This document shows, one piece after another, positions 1 to 6,784 of a DNA stretch of 14,570 nt. Each line of letters starts with the position of its first letter. Position 1 is the stretch's first letter. A program made the position numbers and the translations under genes. The notes under the pieces were generated by a model. It had not been told where the DNA came from. It did no database searches and saw only the letters and a program-made list of their open reading frames with translations. Origin of the DNA: an uncultured Oscillospiraceae bacterium (GTDB taxonomy: Bacteria; Bacillota_A; Clostridia; Oscillospirales; Oscillospiraceae); assembly GCA_900762245.1 (NCBI GenBank), contig CAAFFR010000173.1, positions 1 to 14,570 of the forward strand, given 5' to 3'.

Positions 1-6
1 AAATAA

Positions 7-110
7 GGATAGGGATTTGAACCCATCTAAATCCAAGCAGTCCGGTGGACTGTTTGATCGACCAGTTCGAAAACTGGTCGATACCATTTTGATAATCGAA
101 TCCCTCATCC
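7..110. repeat. Structured non-coding element with imperfect terminal inverted repeats
   Basis: No gene is visible here. The ends form an imperfect inverted repeat: GGAT (7-10) plus GGGATT (12-17) pair with AATCCC (99-104) plus ATCC (107-110), with a small bulge. Inside sit two perfect hairpins. AAGCAGTCC (35-43) pairs with GGACTGTTT (47-55) through one G-U pair around a GGT loop. ATCGACCAGTT (57-67) pairs with AACTGGTCGAT (72-82) around CGAA, which reads UUCG on the minus strand. Both ends look like the T-arm/acceptor end of a tRNA, but no anticodon arm or CCA fits. It may be an intergenic repeat or MITE-like element, or a small RNA read on the plus strand into the terminator at 120-148. The structure is seen directly; the role is unknown. 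Confidence 0.5.
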
Positions 111-119
111 ATTGTGTTC

Positions 120-148
120 AAAACGCCGTCCATCCGGACGGCGTTTTT
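120..148. terminator. Bidirectional intrinsic terminator of the ABC/LytTR operon
   Basis: AAAACGCCGTCC (120-131) pairs with GGACGGCGTTTT (136-147) around an ATCC loop, a 12-bp G+C-rich stem. On the minus strand it begins just past the TAG stop (149-151) of the DUF3021 gene and is followed by a short U run. On the plus strand it is followed by five T and a T-rich stretch, so it could also end a transcript coming from the structured element at 7-110. Confidence 0.85.
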
Positions 149-592
149 CTATTTCTTTGCGATGTTTTTTTGCTTTTTTCTGAGAGCTTCGTTGACCCGC
201 CTGGTATTCCTGCGGATGACCGAATAGATAATTGCCCAGATCAGCAGATACCCAAGAATAAAAATCCCGGAAAAGACCAGAATCGGCGCTGTGCCCCATT
301 CCAGCCAATTGTTGACCAGATAGGTGGCCAAATAGCTGAAATACAAAACACTGCCATGAATGGTAATGGCTGCCATCAGCGGCAGGCGCTCGATCTGATA
401 AACAACATTCATGCCGCCGGCGATAAAGGCGAGGGCGGACAAGGAAAAAATCCCGATGCAGACCTGATTGACAGTCAGATTCTGCACTGTCCCCTGATGC
501 TGTAAAATCAGATAGAAAATTGCCAGAACAATGGGACCAAGACCGCAGGCTGCCAATCCGCGGCGCAAAAATTCCAGTAAGATTTTTTTCAT
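149..592 (-). CDS. DUF3021 family four-helix membrane protein
   Basis: A 147-residue membrane protein with four predicted helices at about residues 12-30, 42-62, 72-93 and 103-126, and a very basic C-terminal tail (RRNTRRVNEALRKKQK). Size, helix layout and position directly after a LytTR gene match the DUF3021 family. Members are commonly paired with small LytTR regulators and are thought to hold them inactive or sense a membrane signal; that role is inferred from the family. The ATG (592-590) overlaps the TGA of the LytTR gene by four bases (ATGA), so translation is coupled. A GAAGGA and a stronger AAGGAGG lie upstream inside the LytTR gene. It is the last gene of the operon, with a terminator immediately after it. 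Confidence 0.85.
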   Translation of the reverse strand: MKKILLEFLRRGLAACGLGPIVLAIFYLILQHQGTVQNLTVNQVCIGIFSLSALAFIAGGMNVVYQIERLPLMAAITIHGSVLYFSYLATYLVNNWLEWGTAPILVFSGIFILGYLLIWAIIYSVIRRNTRRVNEALRKKQKNIAKK

Positions 593-1032
593 TTTCCTTC
601 ATACCTCCTTCTGATTTCCGCAAAACAGCGTCTGGAGACATATTCCCGATAGCCGCATTGAAATACGGCATCCACACCGCCGCTGAAGGCGGCATCGAAC
701 CGGGCGATGCGGTGCTCATTGGCAAGGGTGGATTTGTTAATGCGGATAAAATAAGAGGGGAGAATCACCTCGAGATCACGAAGCCGTTCCTGAAGGCGGT
801 AGTGATTGGCGCGTTTATCGATGGCAATCACTTTTCTGTCAAGAATGGTAATGCACTCGATGTCCTCGAATGCCAGCTTCCGCAGTTCATCCTCCCGGTA
901 TCCCATCAGGCTGTCAGCCCCGGAAAAGCTGCGGACGAGATTTTCTATCTGCTGGGTCAGAGAAGACGGCCCGTGAACGATTGCGATGATTTCTTCTTCT
1001 GCGTCTTTGTCAATAATGAGTTTGTATTTCAT
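589..1032 (-). CDS. LytTR-type DNA-binding transcriptional regulator
   Basis: A 147-residue protein that is mostly a LytTR DNA-binding domain, roughly residues 45-145. The family pattern is visible in FEDIECI (55-61), the run SYFIRINKS (93-101), an ISGG-like turn at SGGV, and the closing block YREYVSRRCF. There is no receiver domain, so it is not a classical two-component response regulator. The short N-terminal part is of the type found in stand-alone LytTR proteins next to DUF3021 genes. It starts 12 bases after the permease stop, with AAGGA about 10 bases before the ATG, and overlaps the DUF3021 gene by four bases. It probably controls this operon or a related target, with the DUF3021 protein as its membrane partner (inference). 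Confidence 0.88.
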   Translation of the reverse strand: MKYKLIIDKDAEEEIIAIVHGPSSLTQQIENLVRSFSGADSLMGYREDELRKLAFEDIECITILDRKVIAIDKRANHYRLQERLRDLEVILPSYFIRINKSTLANEHRIARFDAAFSGGVDAVFQCGYREYVSRRCFAEIRRRYEGK

Positions 1033-1044
1033 CTCCTCAAATCC

Positions 1045-1776
1045 TTACTGTTTTTTCATTTGCCTGAGGAAACAGAACACGGCGGCTGCGGTGATCAGGA
1101 TACTGTACAGAATCACGGGCAGCAGATGTGTTCCTGCGAGCCGGCAGTTTCCGCCAAACAATGCCTTTCCAGCTTCTGCGGCATGAAAGAAGGGCAGTGC
1201 ATTGGCGGCTTTTTCGAAGAAGCCTCCCACAAGCTTCAGGTCAAACCACACGCCGGACAGCCATGCGGAGAGATTGGTCAGCAAGGCACCGCAGATGCCG
1301 CCGACCTGCTTGACTCCGAAAACACTGCCGCACAAAAGTCCCAGGGAAATGTTAAAGATGGCCATGGGAAGGACTCCGAGGATAGCATATACGATGTTGA
1401 CACTGACCGTCAAGCCCAAAGGAATGGCAAACAGGTAGCAGGCAGCGGCCTGCCCAAGGGCGATGGGCAGGATTGGGAGCATATACCCCAGGATGAAGTC
1501 CAAGCCTGTCAGAGGCGTGGTATACAGCCTCTGTAAAAAAGCGCTTTCCCGGTCTTTGGCGATCAGAGTTGCGGAAAACAGGGACATAAAAGACAGGCCG
1601 AATACGGTGATGCCCGGTGTCAGGGTGTCGATTTCAAAGAGCTCCACCGGAATGTTTGCCTGAAGAGCGCTTAAAAGCAGGAGAAGGACCAAAGGGAATC
1701 CCAGCCCGAAAGCAAGATTCAGGGGATCTCTCAGGATTTCCTTGGCACACCTCCGGGCAAATGGCAGCATTCTCAT
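1045..1776 (-). CDS. ABC-2 type transporter permease
   Basis: A 243-residue membrane protein with six likely helices at about 20-38, 54-74, 92-119, 125-150, 156-178 and 215-238. The arrangement is that of ABC-2 type exporter permeases: a first helix after an amphipathic N-terminus, a cytoplasmic loop (AKDRESAFLQRLYTTPLT, 73-90) that docks on the ATPase, then four closely spaced helices and a final one. The ATG overlaps the ATPase stop (ATGA at 1776-1773) and has an AAGGAGG at 1784-1790. With the ATPase upstream it should form a small exporter; the substrate cannot be told from the sequence. Lipid-linked molecules, peptides or drugs are typical for the family. Confidence 0.88.
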   Translation of the reverse strand: MRMLPFARRCAKEILRDPLNLAFGLGFPLVLLLLLSALQANIPVELFEIDTLTPGITVFGLSFMSLFSATLIAKDRESAFLQRLYTTPLTGLDFILGYMLPILPIALGQAAACYLFAIPLGLTVSVNIVYAILGVLPMAIFNISLGLLCGSVFGVKQVGGICGALLTNLSAWLSGVWFDLKLVGGFFEKAANALPFFHAAEAGKALFGGNCRLAGTHLLPVILYSILITAAAVFCFLRQMKKQ

Positions 1777-2501
1777 GTGTGGGCCTCCTTTACGATAGAA
1801 ATGAAAGCAGCTTCGAAATCCGCAGTTCCTGCCGCTGCTTTGAGTTCTTCTGCGGTTCCGGCTGCAAGCAGTTTTCCGTTTTTCATAATGCCGATCCGGT
1901 CTGACAGGGCTTCGGCTTCTTCCATGTAATGTGTGGTCAGGACGATGGTGACTCTGCCCTTTAAGGTGCGGATCACATCCCAGAGGTCATGTCGGGCAAG
2001 GACATCCAGACCAAGGGTTGGCTCGTCCAGAAACAGAATCTTCGGTTCACTGATCAGGGCCATGGCGATGCTGACGCGGCGCTGCCAGCCGCCGGATAAC
2101 TTGCCTGCTTTTCTGAACAAAACGGAATCCAGAGAAAACTGCCGGGAAAGCTCCCGGATTTTTTCCTTTGTTTTCCCTTTGGAAAAGCCATGAATGCCGC
2201 AAATCAGCTCCAGATTTTCCTGCACGGAAAGATTCGGGGCCACAGCGGTCTCCTGAGGGGATACCCCGATGATCCGCTTTACCTGTTCCGGTTCGCGGAT
2301 GATGCTGCGGCCGCCCACCGCGGCATCTCCCGAAGTGGGCCGGGTCAGGCAGGAAAGCATTTTGATGGCGGTGGTCTTTCCTGCGCCATTGACACCCAAC
2401 AGGGAAAATAATTCTCCCTGACGGATTTCGAGATTCAGACCGTCCACGGCTGTTATGGTTTTGTATTGTTTGACAAGTTCTTGTGTTTTGATTGCATGCA
2501 T
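1773..2501 (-). CDS. ABC transporter ATP-binding protein
   Basis: A 242-residue single nucleotide-binding domain. Walker A is GVNGAGKTT (36-44), the Q-loop glutamine is Q83, the signature is LSGGWQRR (135-142), Walker B is ILFLDEP (155-161), and the switch histidine is H191. The signature has W in place of the usual Q at the fifth position (LSGGW), which is common in daunorubicin/Nod-type exporter ATPases. All catalytic residues are present. It is the first gene of the minus-strand operon, with AAGGAGG at 2510-2516 seven to eight bases before the ATG, and its stop overlaps the permease start. It supplies energy for the ABC-2 permease encoded next. Confidence 0.93.
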   Translation of the reverse strand: MHAIKTQELVKQYKTITAVDGLNLEIRQGELFSLLGVNGAGKTTAIKMLSCLTRPTSGDAAVGGRSIIREPEQVKRIIGVSPQETAVAPNLSVQENLELICGIHGFSKGKTKEKIRELSRQFSLDSVLFRKAGKLSGGWQRRVSIAMALISEPKILFLDEPTLGLDVLARHDLWDVIRTLKGRVTIVLTTHYMEEAEALSDRIGIMKNGKLLAAGTAEELKAAAGTADFEAAFISIVKEAHT

Positions 2502-2530
2502 GCTGCATCCCTCCTTGTTTCTGCAGGGGT

Positions 2531-2539
2531 ATCATAGCA
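2531..2539 (-). promoter_or_regulatory. Extended -10 promoter for the ABC/LytTR/DUF3021 operon
   Basis: Read on the minus strand the sequence is TGCTATGAT: an extended TGn followed by TATGAT, one change from the SigA consensus. It lies about 30 bases before the ABC ATPase ATG, giving a very short leader. No good -35 is visible at 17 bases, so an activator or the extended -10 would have to compensate. A dyad CAGGA-N10-TCCTG (2548-2567) covers the -35 region and is a candidate regulator site. Confidence 0.5.
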
Positions 2540-2547
2540 GATAAAAA

Positions 2548-2567
2548 CAGGAAAATGTGAAATCCTG
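2548..2567. promoter_or_regulatory. Dyad overlapping the -35 region of the minus-strand operon
   Basis: CAGGA (2548-2552) is repeated inverted as TCCTG (2563-2567), 15 bp apart centre to centre. It lies just upstream of the extended -10, a typical place for a regulator. LytTR proteins usually bind direct 9-bp repeats rather than a dyad, so whether the operon's own LytTR protein binds here is uncertain. Confidence 0.25.
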
Positions 2568-2743
2568 CCTGTTCGGTTGATTCCCGTGTCTGATCGGTCA
2601 CATAGCGCATGATTGCTTTTTCACCGGGGCACCGTGCTGCGGAAACTGTCAGGATAGAATCTGCTAAATGCACAGAGAAAATGTATAAAAGACGACAAAA
2701 AGTCTGTTCCTGACAGGTGTTGGAAGATGGCACTTTACGCAAA

Positions 2744-2757
2744 TGGAAACGTTTACA
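2744..2757 (+). promoter_or_regulatory. cre-like / LacI-family operator upstream of mglB
   Basis: TGGAAACGTTTACA is a near-perfect palindrome about a central CG and matches the catabolite-responsive element pattern (TGWAANCGNTNWCA) with one mismatch. LacI/GalR-family proteins, including CcpA, bind such sites. It lies about 66 bp upstream of the mglB -35, a spacing more consistent with activation, or with looping repression, than with simple blocking of the promoter. Confidence 0.6.
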
Positions 2758-2822
2758 GTTGTGTAATATCCATAAAAATTGTGAAAATGCCACATTTATC
2801 CCTGGAATTCATTTTGTTTCTA

Positions 2823-2851
2823 TTTACATTTTTTACAATTTGCGCTATAAT
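2823..2851 (+). promoter_or_regulatory. Promoter of the mgl operon (TTTACA-17-TATAAT)
   Basis: TTTACA (2823-2828) and a perfect TATAAT (2846-2851) are separated by 17 bases. Transcription should start near 2858, giving a leader of about 90 bases before mglB. This strength fits the strong ribosome binding site and biased codon use of mglB. An upstream operator (2744-2757) and a pair of imperfect direct repeats (2759-2792) are placed to control it. Confidence 0.8.
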
Positions 2852-2948
2852 GGCATGGAAATAGAGCGCCATGTTGCGAAAAATTCGTTTTGGCTATTCC
2901 CGGAACAAACCGGATTAGCATATATTCAAAATTTTAGGAGGAAAACAA

Positions 2949-4028
2949 ATGAAAAAGCTCATTTCCCTGCTGCTGGTTCTGGCCATGGCTCTGTCCCTGG
3001 TCGCTTGCGGCGCCAAGGAAGAAGCACCCGCTGCTGAGGGCGGCCTGGATGGCGAAATCGCTATCTTCTGGTACACCTTCGGCGACACCTACCTGTCCAG
3101 CGTCCGCGCTGCCATGAACGAGGCCCTGACTGCTGCCGGCCTACAGTATCATGACTACGACGCTAACAGTTCCCAGACCACCCAGACCGAGCAGATCCAG
3201 ACCGCTATCACCAAGGGCGCTGCTGTTCTGGTCGTCAACATCGTCGACGCATCCTCCGATGACGCCACTCAGGCTATCATCGACCTGGCTAAGAATGCCG
3301 AGCTGCCTCTGGTGTTCTTCAACCGTTCCGTTTCCGAGGAGCTGGTCTCCGCTTACGACAAGGCTGCTTACGTCGGCACCGACTACACCATGGCCGGCCA
3401 CATGGAAGGCAAGCTGGTTGGCGAGCACGTTCTGGCTAACTACGACTCTGTCGACCTGAACGGCGACGGCGAGATCTCCTACGTCATGTTCAAGGGCCAG
3501 GAAGGCAACATGGAAGCTGACGCTCGTACCCAGTACGGTGTTGAGGACGCTGACGCTGTCCTGACCGGCGCTGGCAAGCCCGCTCTGAAGTTCTACGACG
3601 ACAAGAACGCTGCTAAGTATCTGGTTGACCAGAACGGCGCTTGGTCCGCTGCACAGGGCCAGGAGTACATGCAGACCATCCTGTCCTCCTACAACGAGGC
3701 TAACGGCAACATGGTCGAGCTGGTTATCGCTAACAACGACGACATGGCTCTGGGCGCTATCGCTGCTCTGCAGGCTGCCGGCTACAACAAGAACGACGGC
3801 GGTGTCACCATCCCCGTCTTCGGCGTTGACGCTACCGCTGCCGCTCAGGAAGCTATCGCTGCCAAGTCCATGACCGGCACCATCAAGCAGGACGCTGTTG
3901 GTATGGCTAACGCTGTTGTTAAGATCGCTGAGAACCTGGGTCTGGGCAAGCCCACCTTCGAGAACGTCGCCGGCGATCTGGAAGGCACCTGGCGTGTCAA
4001 CATCCCCTACTCTGCTTACAGCGGCTAA
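2949..4028 (+). CDS. mglB: Galactose/glucose-type sugar-binding lipoprotein
   Basis: A 359-residue periplasmic-binding-type protein anchored as a lipoprotein: signal peptide 1-19, lipobox LVAC with the lipidated Cys20. It captures sugar for the MglA/MglC importer. Comparison with the E. coli galactose-binding protein as I remember it places the ligand residues at D46, Y48 (Phe in E. coli), N125, R193, W232, N263 and D294. The calcium loop DLNGDGEIS (169-177) is kept. The His and Asp of the E. coli ligand site (H152, D154) appear here as N187 and E189, so sugar preference may differ. Perfect AGGAGG seven bases before ATG 2949. Codon use is extremely biased, as expected for an abundant receptor. 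First gene of the operon, followed by a UUCG hairpin that may set the ratio to mglA. Confidence 0.92.
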   Translation: MKKLISLLLVLAMALSLVACGAKEEAPAAEGGLDGEIAIFWYTFGDTYLSSVRAAMNEALTAAGLQYHDYDANSSQTTQTEQIQTAITKGAAVLVVNIVDASSDDATQAIIDLAKNAELPLVFFNRSVSEELVSAYDKAAYVGTDYTMAGHMEGKLVGEHVLANYDSVDLNGDGEISYVMFKGQEGNMEADARTQYGVEDADAVLTGAGKPALKFYDDKNAAKYLVDQNGAWSAAQGQEYMQTILSSYNEANGNMVELVIANNDDMALGAIAALQAAGYNKNDGGVTIPVFGVDATAAAQEAIAAKSMTGTIKQDAVGMANAVVKIAENLGLGKPTFENVAGDLEGTWRVNIPYSAYSG

Positions 4029-4057
4029 TCTGTAACTAAAAACCAGTTTGCACTTGT

Positions 4058-4083
4058 GGCAGCCGTGCTTCGGCACGGCTGCC
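4058..4083 (+). promoter_or_regulatory. Intercistronic UUCG hairpin between mglB and mglA
   Basis: GGCAGCCGTGC (4058-4068) and GCACGGCTGCC (4073-4083) form a perfect 11-bp stem closed by a TTCG tetraloop. There is no U run after it, so it is unlikely to be a full terminator. In binding-protein operons such hairpins usually protect the upstream receptor mRNA from 3' decay, giving more receptor than ATPase. A second, weaker dyad (CTCACG 4120-4125 with CGTGAG 4135-4140) follows before mglA. Confidence 0.75.
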
Positions 4084-4185
4084 CTTGACAGCTAAAGCCG
4101 TTGGCAGGTTAAGCTCATACTCACGACAGGTTGCCGTGAGCATGACCTTGACCTGTAATGGCACGAAAAATCTGCATTCCAAACC

Positions 4186-4191
4186 AGGAGG
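4186..4191 (+). promoter_or_regulatory. Ribosome binding site that sets the mglA start
   Basis: AGGAGG lies eight bases before a TTG (4200-4202) and 14 before the next ATG (4206-4208). The upstream ATG at 4158 is in frame but has no such site. This favours TTG 4200 as the start. Confidence 0.6.
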
Positions 4192-4199
4192 CGAAAAAT

Positions 4200-5705
4200 T
4201 TGGAAATGAATAACGAATCTGTCCTGCTGCGAATGGAAGGGATCACCAAGGAGTTCCCTGGTGTCAAGGCGCTTGACGGCGTCAACCTGACTGTTCGTGC
4301 CGGTACTGTCCATGCACTGATGGGCGAAAACGGTGCCGGTAAGTCCACTCTGATGAAGTGTCTGTTCGGCGTTTACAAGAAGGATGGCGGCAAGATCTAC
4401 CTGGAAGGCCAGGAGGTCGAGTTCAAGAACTCCAAGGAAGCACTGGAAAATGGTGTGGCCATGGTGCATCAGGAGCTGAACCAGGCTCTGAAGCGCAATG
4501 TTATGGATAACATGTGGCTGGGCCGTTTCCCCAAGACCGGTCCCTTCACCAGTGAAAAGAAGATGTACGATGCCACCATGGAAGTCTTTGAGGAACTGGG
4601 CGTGAAGGTCAACCCTAAGACCATCATGAGCACCATGCCTGTTTCCCAGCGCCAGATGGTGGAAATCGCCAAGGCTGTTTCCTACAAGTCCAAGGTCATC
4701 GTGTTCGACGAACCCACCTCCTCCCTGACAGAAGAGGAAGTTGAGCACCTGTTCCAGATCATCAATATGCTCCGTGACCGGGGCTGCGGCATCATCTACA
4801 TCTCCCACAAGATGGCTGAGATCAAGCGCATCTCCGATGACATCACCATCATGCGTGACGGCAAGTGGATCGCCACTGAGCGTGCCGATGACCTGAGCAT
4901 GAATGATATCATCCGTCTGATGGTCGGTCGTGAACTGACCAACCAGTTCCCTCCCAAGACCAATGTTCCCGGTGAAGTCTACCTGAAGGTGGAAAACCTG
5001 ACCGGTATGTACAACCACCTGAAGGATGTTTCCTTCGAAGCCCGCCGCGGTGAGGTTCTGGGCATCGCAGGTCTGGACAGCTCCGGCCGTACCGAGACCC
5101 TGGAGTCCATCTTCGGTATCCGTACCCGCAAGAGCGGTACCATCAGCCTGGGCGGCAAGTCCTGCCGCAACCGCAACTCCGGTGAATCCATCAAGAACGG
5201 CTTCGCCATGCTGACGGAAGAACGCCGCGCCACCGGTATCTTCGGTGTCCGCAGCATTCTGGAAAATACTGTTATTTCCAGCCTGCACCGTCATAAGAAG
5301 TTTGGCCCTCTGCTGAGCGATAAGTCCCAGCGGGAGGATACCCAGCACTACATCGATGCCATGCGCACCAAGACTCCTTCTCAGGAGACTCAGATCCGCA
5401 GCCTTTCCGGCGGTAACCAGCAGAAGGTCATTATCGGCCGCTGGCTGCTGACCGAGCCCGAGGTCCTGCTGCTGGACGAGCCTACCCGTGGTATCGACGT
5501 TGGCGCAAAGTACGAGATCTATCAGCTGATCCTGAATCTGGCCCTCGAAGGCAAGACCGTTATCATGGTCTCCTCCGAAATGCCCGAACTGCTGGGTGTC
5601 TGCGACCGCATTCTGGTCATGTCCGGCGGGCGTCTGGCCGGCGAAGTGAATGCCAAGAACACCACGCAGGAAGAAATCATGACCCTTGCCGCTAAGTATG
5701 TTTAA
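4200..5705 (+). CDS. mglA: Galactose/methyl galactoside ABC importer ATP-binding protein
   Basis: About 501 residues from the TTG start, with two fused ABC domains, as in sugar importers of the MglA/RbsA/XylG type. Domain 1 has Walker [10 protein letters not shown] (42-50), a divergent signature VSQRQ (148-152) and Walker B VFDEP (168-172). Domain 2 has a degenerate Walker A ([12 protein letters not shown], 288-299) but an intact signature LSGGNQQK (402-409) and Walker B LLLDEP (423-428). A weakened second Walker A is normal in this family. It powers sugar uptake with MglB and MglC. The start is chosen from the AGGAGG at 4186-4191; the ATG at 4206 is the alternative. The TAA stop overlaps the mglC ribosome binding site. 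Galactose or glucose specificity rests on the MglB neighbour; ribose-type transporters look alike. Confidence 0.93.
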   Translation: MEMNNESVLLRMEGITKEFPGVKALDGVNLTVRAGTVHALMGENGAGKSTLMKCLFGVYKKDGGKIYLEGQEVEFKNSKEALENGVAMVHQELNQALKRNVMDNMWLGRFPKTGPFTSEKKMYDATMEVFEELGVKVNPKTIMSTMPVSQRQMVEIAKAVSYKSKVIVFDEPTSSLTEEEVEHLFQIINMLRDRGCGIIYISHKMAEIKRISDDITIMRDGKWIATERADDLSMNDIIRLMVGRELTNQFPPKTNVPGEVYLKVENLTGMYNHLKDVSFEARRGEVLGIAGLDSSGRTETLESIFGIRTRKSGTISLGGKSCRNRNSGESIKNGFAMLTEERRATGIFGVRSILENTVISSLHRHKKFGPLLSDKSQREDTQHYIDAMRTKTPSQETQIRSLSGGNQQKVIIGRWLLTEPEVLLLDEPTRGIDVGAKYEIYQLILNLALEGKTVIMVSSEMPELLGVCDRILVMSGGRLAGEVNAKNTTQEEIMTLAAKYV

Positions 5706-5719
5706 GGAGGAAATAAAAC

Positions 5720-6784
5720 GTGTCTGAACTGAAAGTTAAGAAGCCTTCCAAGATCGATGAGCTGAAGGCAATGTCCAAGAAGGACAGAAACAGAGCCATT
5801 GGCGATCTGCTGATGAACAACGCTATGTTCATCATCATCGGTATTGCAGTAATCTTCATCTGGATCCAGGAGCCCAAGTTCCTGTCCGTTGCATCCATTG
5901 TTAACATCGTCAACCTGACCATGGCCAAGCTGCCCATCGCCCTGGGTGTCGGCGGCTGTATCATTCTGGCCGGTACCGATATTTCCGCAGGCCGTCAGGT
6001 GGGTCTGGCGGCTGCCATCTCCGCCGGTCTGCAGCTGACCACCAACAAGCTGTTCCCCGGCCTGCAGGTCATGCCCATTCCCGTTGCCCTGATCTCCGTT
6101 CTGGTTGTTGGCTGCTGCATCGGCTTCGTCAACGGCCTGTTCATGGCTAAGTTCAAGCTGCATCCCTTCATCGTCACCCTGTCCACTCAGCTGATCGTTT
6201 ACGGTATCGTTCTGATGTTCATGCAGCTGGGCACCAACGCCGGTCAGACCCTGTCCGGCATGAGCGAGGCTTACCGTGAGTTCGTCACCGGCACTCTGTT
6301 CAAGGTTGGCAAGACTGCTGTTCCCAACTACGTTCTGTACTCTGCCATCATCGCTGTGGTTGTCTGGATCATTTGGAACAAGACTGCCTTCGGCAAGAAT
6401 ATGTACGCTGTCGGCTCCAACGAGGAAGCTGCCAACGTTTCCGGTGTCAATGTCACCAAGACCATCATCATGGTCTTCATGATGGCCGGTATGCTGTACG
6501 CCATCACCGGTTTCTTCGATGCAGCCCGTATTGCTTCCGTCAACGCTACCACCGGTCTGAACTACGAGTCTGACGCCATCGCAGCCTGCGTCATCGGCGG
6601 CATCTCCTTCGTTGGTGGTATCGGTAAGGTCAGCGGCGCCATCATCGGCGTTCTGCTGCTGCAGGTTATCTTCGTCGGCCTGAACTTCCTGTCCGTCGAC
6701 CCCAACCTGCTGTACATTGTTAAGGGCCTGATCATTCTGGTGGCCTGCACCATCGATATGAGAAAGTACCTGGTTCGTAAGTAA
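5720..6784 (+). CDS. mglC: Galactose/methyl galactoside ABC importer permease
   Basis: A 354-residue membrane protein of the MglC/RbsC family with roughly eight to ten helices, including about 34-50, 66-84, 93-107, 117-141, 150-170, 203-219, 246-263, 285-318 and 329-345. Family motifs are GTDISAGRQVG (85-95) near the start of the core and the cytoplasmic loop AVGSNEEAANVSGVNV (230-245) that contacts the ATPase. It forms the sugar channel. Translation starts at GTG 5720 behind AAGGAGG (5704-5710), which overlaps the mglA stop. The N-terminus carries about 25 extra charged residues before the first helix. The TAA shares one base with the ATG of the next gene (TAATG). Confidence 0.92.
   Translation: MSELKVKKPSKIDELKAMSKKDRNRAIGDLLMNNAMFIIIGIAVIFIWIQEPKFLSVASIVNIVNLTMAKLPIALGVGGCIILAGTDISAGRQVGLAAAISAGLQLTTNKLFPGLQVMPIPVALISVLVVGCCIGFVNGLFMAKFKLHPFIVTLSTQLIVYGIVLMFMQLGTNAGQTLSGMSEAYREFVTGTLFKVGKTAVPNYVLYSAIIAVVVWIIWNKTAFGKNMYAVGSNEEAANVSGVNVTKTIIMVFMMAGMLYAITGFFDAARIASVNATTGLNYESDAIAACVIGGISFVGGIGKVSGAIIGVLLLQVIFVGLNFLSVDPNLLYIVKGLIILVACTIDMRKYLVRK

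Noticed and set aside
7..110. A tRNA gene in the left-edge element
   Set aside because: T-arm-like sequences appear at both ends, but no full acceptor, anticodon loop or CCA fits on either strand. The 11-bp hairpin has a 4-base loop, which cannot be an anticodon arm.
17..505. A plus-strand 162-codon frame covering the left-edge element
   Set aside because: It runs across the structured element and terminator, and is antisense to the DUF3021 gene. No ribosome binding site or domain supports it.
520..1536. A plus-strand 338-codon frame
   Set aside because: It is antisense to the LytTR and permease genes, which have clear domains, ribosome binding sites and overlaps. Its translation looks random.
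4158..4199. Start of mglA at ATG 4158
   Set aside because: No ribosome binding site precedes it, and the strong AGGAGG at 4186-4191 would lie inside the gene. TTG 4200 or ATG 4206 fits better.
3141..5348. Minus-strand open frames of 311 and 418 codons under mglB and mglA
   Set aside because: Same cause: they are aligned with the biased sense codons. The sense proteins are clear family members.
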